Shown here piece after piece: positions 58,565 through 64,000 of a stretch of DNA of 64,000 nucleotides. Both the position numbers and the translations under genes were made by a program. Under the pieces are notes generated by a model. That model was given only the letters and a program-made list of their open reading frames with translations. It did no database searches and was not told the DNA's origin. The stretch spans positions 1,722,894 through 1,786,893 of the forward strand of contig ML213504.1 of the NCBI GenBank assembly GCA_004369045.1, written 5' to 3'. This DNA is from Heliocybe sulcata (lineage: Eukaryota; Basidiomycota; Agaricomycetes; Gloeophyllales; Gloeophyllaceae). Each line of letters starts with the position of its first letter. Position 1 is the stretch's first letter.

Positions 58565-60625
58565 ATGGCCGCCTCGCCTCTTATCACCGCTGTCGCCGTC
58601 GTCGATGACAGGCACGATGAACACTCGCTCGAGCCTGGCGCTGTCCCCGACAAGATTTCCGCGTACTACAGCCTCGTCTTCCCCGGCTTCACCTACTACC
58701 TCCAGACCCTCACCGTCACTATCGGCAGACGCTGCATCCCTGCCTCCACGCCATCCACGTCCAGCACGCCTCAGGTCGACGTAGATCTTGGACCGTTGAA
58801 GAGTGTTTCGCGCTTACATGCCAAGATTGAGTATGATGAGGAGGATGAACGCTTTGTGCTGGTTGTGATTGGGCGTAATGGCGCTTGGGTCGATGGAGTT
58901 TGGTCTCCCAGTGGAAGCAAGGTTTCACTGAGTGAGAGGTATGTAATACAATCTTACGGGCGTTTCTTGTCTCTCATTTGTACCAGGTCCAAGATCCAGA
59001 TAGCATCCAGGACATTCCATTTCGTACTGCCACCGCCTCCTGCCCCTGAAGACTCTCCATCTCCCAGCTCCCATTCCTCTGCCCAACGCGACCGCTCGCC
59101 TTCACTCGACGTGGATGTCATCTCTTATTCTCCTCCATCATCACTACCATCGGATTCGCCTCCGCCTGTGGCTGAGCCACCCCCATTGCTCAAGAAACCT
59201 CCAGCACAACCCACTCCAGAGCCTTCACCAACCGTAGCGAAACCCAAACTTGCGACCAAGAAGCGGAAGAAGTCCGATGTTGAAGCAATTCCCAAGCTCA
59301 AACCCGAAGATATGCCACCCAAGCCTCAACTAACTTATGCGCAATTATGCTATAAAGCCATCAAGGCGATGGGCGGCAAAGCTACATTGCAAGATATCTG
59401 TAATTGGGCAATCAATAATTACGACTGGTATCGCTTCAACGAAGGGACAGGATGGGAGGTACGTAGCCTGGCAATGCCAGGAGTTGCGTCGCTGACTGAT
59501 CTACGACAGAGCTCCATCCGCCATAATTTATCATCTAATCGTGCATTTCAGAAGATAGAGAAGTCCCCTGGTGAGAAGGGAAAGGGGTTCTATTGGACTG
59601 TGGACGAGAAGTTCGAACACACATTTGAGGAGAGGGAAAACGCGCTGGCATCCGCAGGAGGCAAAGATGGCAAGTCCAAGAATAAGAATAAGGGTGAGCA
59701 TTGCTGGATAGGAGCTTCGCTATATCAGCTAATCCCCAGTAAAGGACCTTTACCTCCGCCGTTCGCGTCGACTCCCCTCGCTTTCAAGACCTCCGCCTCC
59801 GCTCCCAGACCAGCCCTCAACGGCAACCAATCAATCGCTCAGCCTCCTGTTGCGATCGTCAAGACAGAGGCTCCACCTCAGCCATCCCTCGCGAGTCTCG
59901 CTGCAGTTGTAGCTCCTGTAGCTCCGCCTCCTGCACTGCCAGCTCCGCAAGTGTCTGCTACTCCTACCAGCGCAACATTACCACATGCGGCCACATCAGT
60001 TCCTCCCCTGCCGTCCTCGGTCCGAATTCCAATCATTATTGGACCTGTCCCCGCTTCCCATCCCGCGTCTGCCACGTTATCCGCTTCCTCTGCCTCGTCC
60101 GCGGCCTCCTTGCACCTCCCTTCACCTCCCATTGTCCTGCATAACAACGCGCTCATCCTCAACCCTACTATATTCTCGCACTTGACATCGGAACAGCTGA
60201 AAGAGCTAGAGAATCTTGGCGCGCAGAAGGCTTTGGAAATTTTGCAAGGTTATATTGTGCGATTCCTTAAGGAGCGCATTCGCCATGAAGGCGGGAAGGG
60301 TCGGGGCAGGGGCAGGGGACGAGCCAGGGGCGGTAAGAAGGAGGGTGCTGATGCGACCGCCAGGCCAACCCCGGTGGAGGTCAAGACCGAGCCGCGGTCA
60401 GCCATAGTCCCCATGCAACGTGTCATGGGTGCGTTGCCGAAGGACTACCTCCCAGTACCTACGGCTCAGCAGCCAGCCTCGGCGCCAGCGCTTTCCGACA
60501 CGACTAGAGAAGAGTCCCCCATCATTGTCGTAGACGATGAGGACACCGGCTCGGACGGTCCTGCGACGAAGAAGAGACGTCTAGAGCATCCTGCGCCTGC
60601 CATTGCAGGTGATCTTCAAGTATAG
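58565..60625 (+). CDS. FHL1: FHA-domain forkhead transcription factor (Fhl1-like)
   Basis: DNA-binding regulator. In yeast, Fhl1 controls ribosomal-protein genes and other FHA-forkheads control cell-cycle genes. The N-terminal FHA domain has LTVTIGRRC, SVSRLHAKIEYDEED, VVIGRNGAWVDG and SKIQIASRTFHFVLP; an intron starting with GTATGT after SLSER must be removed. A Pro/Ser-rich linker with a basic AKPKLATKKRKKS leads to the forkhead domain: PPKPQLTYAQLCYKAIKAM, ATLQDICNWAINNYDWYR, then GTGWE and, after an intron, SSIRHNLSSNRAFQKIEK (recognition helix) and GKGFYWTVDEKFEHTF. The C-terminal half is Ala/Pro-rich with an RGRGRGRARGG stretch and an acidic end. I prefer the ATG at 58565 (gccATGG) to an in-frame ATG at 58463, which would include promoter-like sequence. 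Confidence 0.9.
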   Translation: MAASPLITAVAVVDDRHDEHSLEPGAVPDKISAYYSLVFPGFTYYLQTLTVTIGRRCIPASTPSTSSTPQVDVDLGPLKSVSRLHAKIEYDEEDERFVLVVIGRNGAWVDGVWSPSGSKVSLSERYVIQSYGRFLSLICTRSKIQIASRTFHFVLPPPPAPEDSPSPSSHSSAQRDRSPSLDVDVISYSPPSSLPSDSPPPVAEPPPLLKKPPAQPTPEPSPTVAKPKLATKKRKKSDVEAIPKLKPEDMPPKPQLTYAQLCYKAIKAMGGKATLQDICNWAINNYDWYRFNEGTGWEVRSLAMPGVASLTDLRQSSIRHNLSSNRAFQKIEKSPGEKGKGFYWTVDEKFEHTFEERENALASAGGKDGKSKNKNKGEHCWIGASLYQLIPSKGPLPPPFASTPLAFKTSASAPRPALNGNQSIAQPPVAIVKTEAPPQPSLASLAAVVAPVAPPPALPAPQVSATPTSATLPHAATSVPPLPSSVRIPIIIGPVPASHPASATLSASSASSAASLHLPSPPIVLHNNALILNPTIFSHLTSEQLKELENLGAQKALEILQGYIVRFLKERIRHEGGKGRGRGRGRARGGKKEGADATARPTPVEVKTEPRSAIVPMQRVMGALPKDYLPVPTAQQPASAPALSDTTREESPIIVVDDEDTGSDGPATKKRRLEHPAPAIAGDLQV

Positions 60626-60960
60626 ACTCCGAGACATGCATTGATCACTCTCGTCAACACACATAGATACCTTACGATATCGTTCGACTCCATCCCCGGG
60701 ACCATGTGTTCTGGGTCTAGGTTATCGTGTATTTCTTTGTCATTTCTTTTCATCTTTTTCACGCTAGGATACCTGTATTCGTAGTTGTGGCCATTAAGCT
60801 CATTGTACATCCCAGACCAGTCTAAATGCTCGTGACCAGACGCGAAGGCAATTCACCGAGGAGACATACATCCTTGCAGTATTGGCATAGCATAGCATGA
60901 GAAGAATAAACATCAAACAAGTGGGATATCTATGTGCAGTGTACGAGGTCGGATAGGCGA

Positions 60961-61871
60961 TTATAGGAATCGCCACCAGATGAAGATGATGAAGAGGAGT
61001 GCTATGGCTCCTATGGGGGCGTATTGGCGGATCATGGCATTGATGTTGATATTACGGGCGGCTTTGCGGTACTTTTCAGATTCGGAGCGGAGGGAGGTTG
61101 ATAGATGGGACATTCCTGTAGAAGTGCGAGGAGAAATGAAGGAGAGCACAGACGGACAAGAGGCAACAACGTACTGTCAAGGGAATCGCCTCTCCATAGC
61201 AACTCTTCCATATTCTTCGTCATAATCCGCGTTACGTCTTGGAGTTCATCATTCAGTTTGTCCAGGTTTGAGCTGTTCGCGCTCGCCGCTCGGGTGTCCT
61301 GGTATAACCGGGTCGTCTTCGACATGAACGTGTCTGCGTCACAGAAAAATAAGATACAAGTTTGGAGAGAAGCAGATAATATACCCACCAAAGCCAACAA
61401 ATGCGTACGGTTTTCGCACCGAGTCAACCTTCGGACCGTATGATACTGAGAACTCCTTCGCAAGCTCATCGAGGTAAGAGAAAGCGAGCTTCCGAGGGTA
61501 GGATTTCTCGGCTATCGTGAGGTAGACGACATTACTAGAGATATAGTAACTACACGAAGGAACGTGATGTAGTATCAGCAAACTAGCAATAATGTCTCAG
61601 AAGGCAGCTGTACGCACTGCAATGTATACGGTCCACTCTCAATTGAGCATCGCGGTTCAGAGCTGGGCGTGATACGTCGGAATATCAGCTTCGCTTGCTG
61701 TTTATGTTCCTGGAGCCGTTGTTCTGTCTGGTAGGATGACCTTTAGTACAACCTTGCTGAGCGGTCGAGATACCAAAGTCAAGCGGTAGAAGAACGTACG
61801 TCTTCGTCGTCGACGCTCGCGGCGAGAGGGAGGGCGTCGCTCGCCCGTACAATCATTGTTGACCGAACCAT
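60961..61871 (-). CDS. SEC22: R-SNARE Sec22
   Basis: Vesicle SNARE for ER-Golgi traffic in both directions. The minus-strand model starts MVRSTMIVRASDALPLAASVDDED at 61871. The longin domain follows in further exons: AKLIFRRITPSSEPRCSI, YYISSNVVYLTIAEKSYPRKLAFSYLDELAKEF and KPYAFVGF. The SNARE helix is RLYQDTRAASANSSNLDKLN, LQDVTRIMTKNMEELLWRGDSLD and MSHLSTSLRSESEKYRKAAR, with the central Arg in LWRGD. The C-terminal membrane anchor is PIGAIALLFIIFIWWRFL, ending at 60961. Five exons or so. It matches fungal Sec22 throughout. Confidence 0.94.
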
Positions 61872-62142
61872 ATCGCGTCTGAGGTTTCGACGAGTGTGAC
61901 TTGAAGCTTGAGTATTACGAGGAACTCGGCAGTTACGGACGTCGTGTCCTTGACGTGGATGCCGCTCTGCGCGGCTCTACGCAGCAGTACGCAGCCGGGC
62001 TGCTTATGTGATCACCCTCTGGCGCAACAGTTTCGCAGCTCTCGTCGACGTATCTGTACCACCACCACGACGATTCTCTTGGCCAGCTTCGTCTGTTCTA
62101 ATCAACACTATCGCAATTTGCTCAGTGTGAACTAGAACAAGC

Positions 62143-64000
62143 ATGGTAAGCAGTTGGCTGCACAGGCTTCTCGGACTGTCTTGCTGAGTAGCATCCGCAG
62201 GGCGTTCCAGCGCTATTCCGCTGGCTCAGCAAAAAGTATCCTAAAATCAGTGCGTATAGCGTACCTGGAGGCGCTATAGAGCTGCGTTAACATAATATTT
62301 AGTTTATCCTGTTGTGGAGGAGGAAGAAGTAAAGGTTCCCGATGCCGAAGGCGACCTCATCACACTACCCCTTGACATTACGCGACCTAATCCTAATGAG
62401 ACGGAATTCGATAATTTGTATCTGGATATGAACGGAATTGTGAGTTCTCTCATAGTCTCTGTCGCACATGTGAGGATATAACACCCTATGCTTTGAAGGT
62501 GCATCCCTGCACACATCCCGAAGGAAAGCCTGCTCCTGAGACGGAGGAGGAAATGATGCTCGAGATCTTTAGCTATACTGAGAGGATCGTCAGCATGGTT
62601 CGCCCCAGAAAGCTACTCTTCATGGCCATTGATGGCGTCGCTCCGAGAGCGAAGATGAACCAACAGCGGTCAAGACGTTTCCGGTCTTCCCAGGAAGCGA
62701 AAGACAAGGAAGAGGCTCGCAAGGAAGCCGTGGCCATGTGGGAAGGTGTGTTACACCACAAGGCAACGCTTGCATAATTCATACTGACATAATCTCAGCT
62801 ATGGGCAAGACTCTCAGTGAAGACGAGAAGAATAAGAAATCCTGGGACACTAACGCTATTACACCTGGAACGTCGTTCATGGACCTGCTAGCCACTTCCT
62901 TGCGCTATTGGGTTGTTTCGAAGATGAACTCCGACCCAGGATGGAAAGACGTGAGTATATGCGCAGGGATATCTCGTTTTGCGAAGTCTGTCCTAACCTC
63001 GATGCCAGTTGGAGATTCTTATCTCAGATGCCAGCGTTCCCGGAGAGGGAGAGCACAAGATCATGGATTACATCAGACGTCAACGATCCAACCCAGGTCA
63101 CGATCCCAATACACAACATGTAATTTATGGACTTGTACGTGTCACGATCATCGTTTTCGTTGGGCTCTCTGACCTGCGCGCCTTTCAGGACGCGGATTTG
63201 ATTATGTTATCATTGGCTACTCATGAGCCAAACTTTAGGGTATTGCGAGAGGATGTATTCCAGGACTCGGCGAAGAATGCATGCCGTATCTGTGGCGAGG
63301 AAGGCCATTACGCAGCTCAATGCACAGGAACGAAGAAAGAAGTGACGAAGGCTCCCCAGGAGAAGAAGCCTTTCATATTCCTCGACGTCGCTGTTCTGCG
63401 GGAGTACCTCGAGGTCGAGCTAAACGTACCTCAGCAATCGTTCCCTTTCAATCTGGAACAAGCGATCGACGATTGGGTGCTTATGATCTTCTTTGTTGGC
63501 AACGATTTCTTACCGCACATGCCCTCGTTGGAGATCCGAGAAGGCGCGATCGATACTCTAATGAGGATTTGGCGAGACGAGCTGCCCAGGATGGGTGGCT
63601 ATCTGACCGATCATGGTCAGGCCGTGCTTTCACGTATGCAGATTATCCTGGAGGGACTGGCTCGAAGGGAGGATGAAATTTTCCGAAAGCGACGAGAGCG
63701 TGAGTTGGCGTCGTTACATATCCCCATTATATCCCTTACTGACAGTCGTGGTTCTAGACGAGGAGCGGCAGGCTCAGAATGCAAAACGTCGTAAGATAGA
63801 CTCTGGAAACGATGTTGTAGCCGTCGATGCAAATGCGGTTGTAGCACCATCTCCTTCCTTGAATCTGACTGCTGCACCTGCAGCACCCACAGTACATCCA
63901 CTTCCTCCGCGGCCTGATTTCGGATATAATGCCGACTCAATTGGCTTTGGAGGCCCAGTGACTACTGAGTCACAGCAGAATGCCCCTCTCGCCGCGCAGG
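62143..64000 (+). CDS. RAT1: 5'-3' exoribonuclease 2 (Rat1/Xrn2), 5' part; runs off the window
   Basis: Nuclear 5'-to-3' RNase that trims pre-rRNA and snoRNAs and promotes RNA polymerase II termination (torpedo). The first coding exon is only the ATG at 62143-62145, followed at once by a GTAAGC donor. The second exon (62201-62249) reads [16 protein letters not shown]. Then [27 protein letters not shown] (metal-binding Asp), [69 protein letters not shown] and [27 protein letters not shown] zinc knuckle [14 protein letters not shown] follows, then the [21 protein letters not shown] block. The knuckle marks Rat1 rather than Xrn1. The C-terminal half lies beyond 64000. Confidence 0.95.

Overview
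The window is nuclear DNA from a filamentous basidiomycete, most likely an Agaricomycete. Genes are dense on both strands and split by many short introns of about 48-60 nt with GT...AG ends. Several families are typical of mushroom-forming fungi: a DUF6593-like protein, an orphan multi-spanning receptor-like protein, a fungal-type P450 with the FGFGRRVCPG heme loop, and an Mbp1-type APSES factor. I can support about 32 protein-coding genes, almost all by joining exons at visible splice sites and matching the joined protein to a known family. No tRNA, rRNA, CRISPR array or recognisable transposon was seen.

Layout. 0-8 kb: DUF6593-like gene (-), ten-exon bZIP factor (+), mitochondrial uS14m (-), a small single-span protein (+), vacuolar-type MFS transporter (-). 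8-12 kb: gene-poor, pyrimidine-rich on the plus strand. 12-18.5 kb: Fpk1/NRC-2-like AGC kinase and a METTL3/Ime4-like m6A methyltransferase (both +). 18.5-25.8 kb: orphan membrane protein (-), mitochondrial GatC (-) divergent from mS34 (+), an acyl-CoA-binding membrane protein (+), mitochondrial uL24m (+). 26-33 kb: class III alcohol dehydrogenase (-), Vfa1 (+), ACC-synthase-like aminotransferase (+), equilibrative nucleoside transporter (+). 33-42 kb: Mbp1-like factor (-) divergent from Cdc14 (+), uroporphyrinogen decarboxylase (-) divergent from the COMPASS subunit Shg1 (+). 42-47 kb: one P450 (-), then about 2.6 kb with nothing recognised. 47-64 kb: dUTPase (-) divergent from an SQ/TQ-rich unknown (+), MuiA/DUF4139 protein (+), short-chain dehydrogenase (+), Mpo1-like protein (-), eIF2B delta (+), MTP18-like protein (-) divergent from a FHA-forkhead factor (+), Sec22 (-), and the 5' part of RAT1/XRN2 (+), which runs off the window.

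How the genes relate. Most are unlinked housekeeping genes, but two themes recur. Mitochondrial translation contributes four genes (uS14m, GatC, mS34, uL24m), with GatC and mS34 sharing one 173-bp promoter. Cell-cycle and replication genes also recur (Mbp1-like, Cdc14, dUTPase, FHA-forkhead). Consensus MCB hexamers (ACGCGT), the site bound by Mbp1 orthologs in yeasts, lie in the Mbp1/Cdc14, dUTPase/SQ-rich, MTP18/forkhead and METTL3 upstream regions. The hexamer occurs about as often in the whole window as chance predicts, so only its placement is suggestive.
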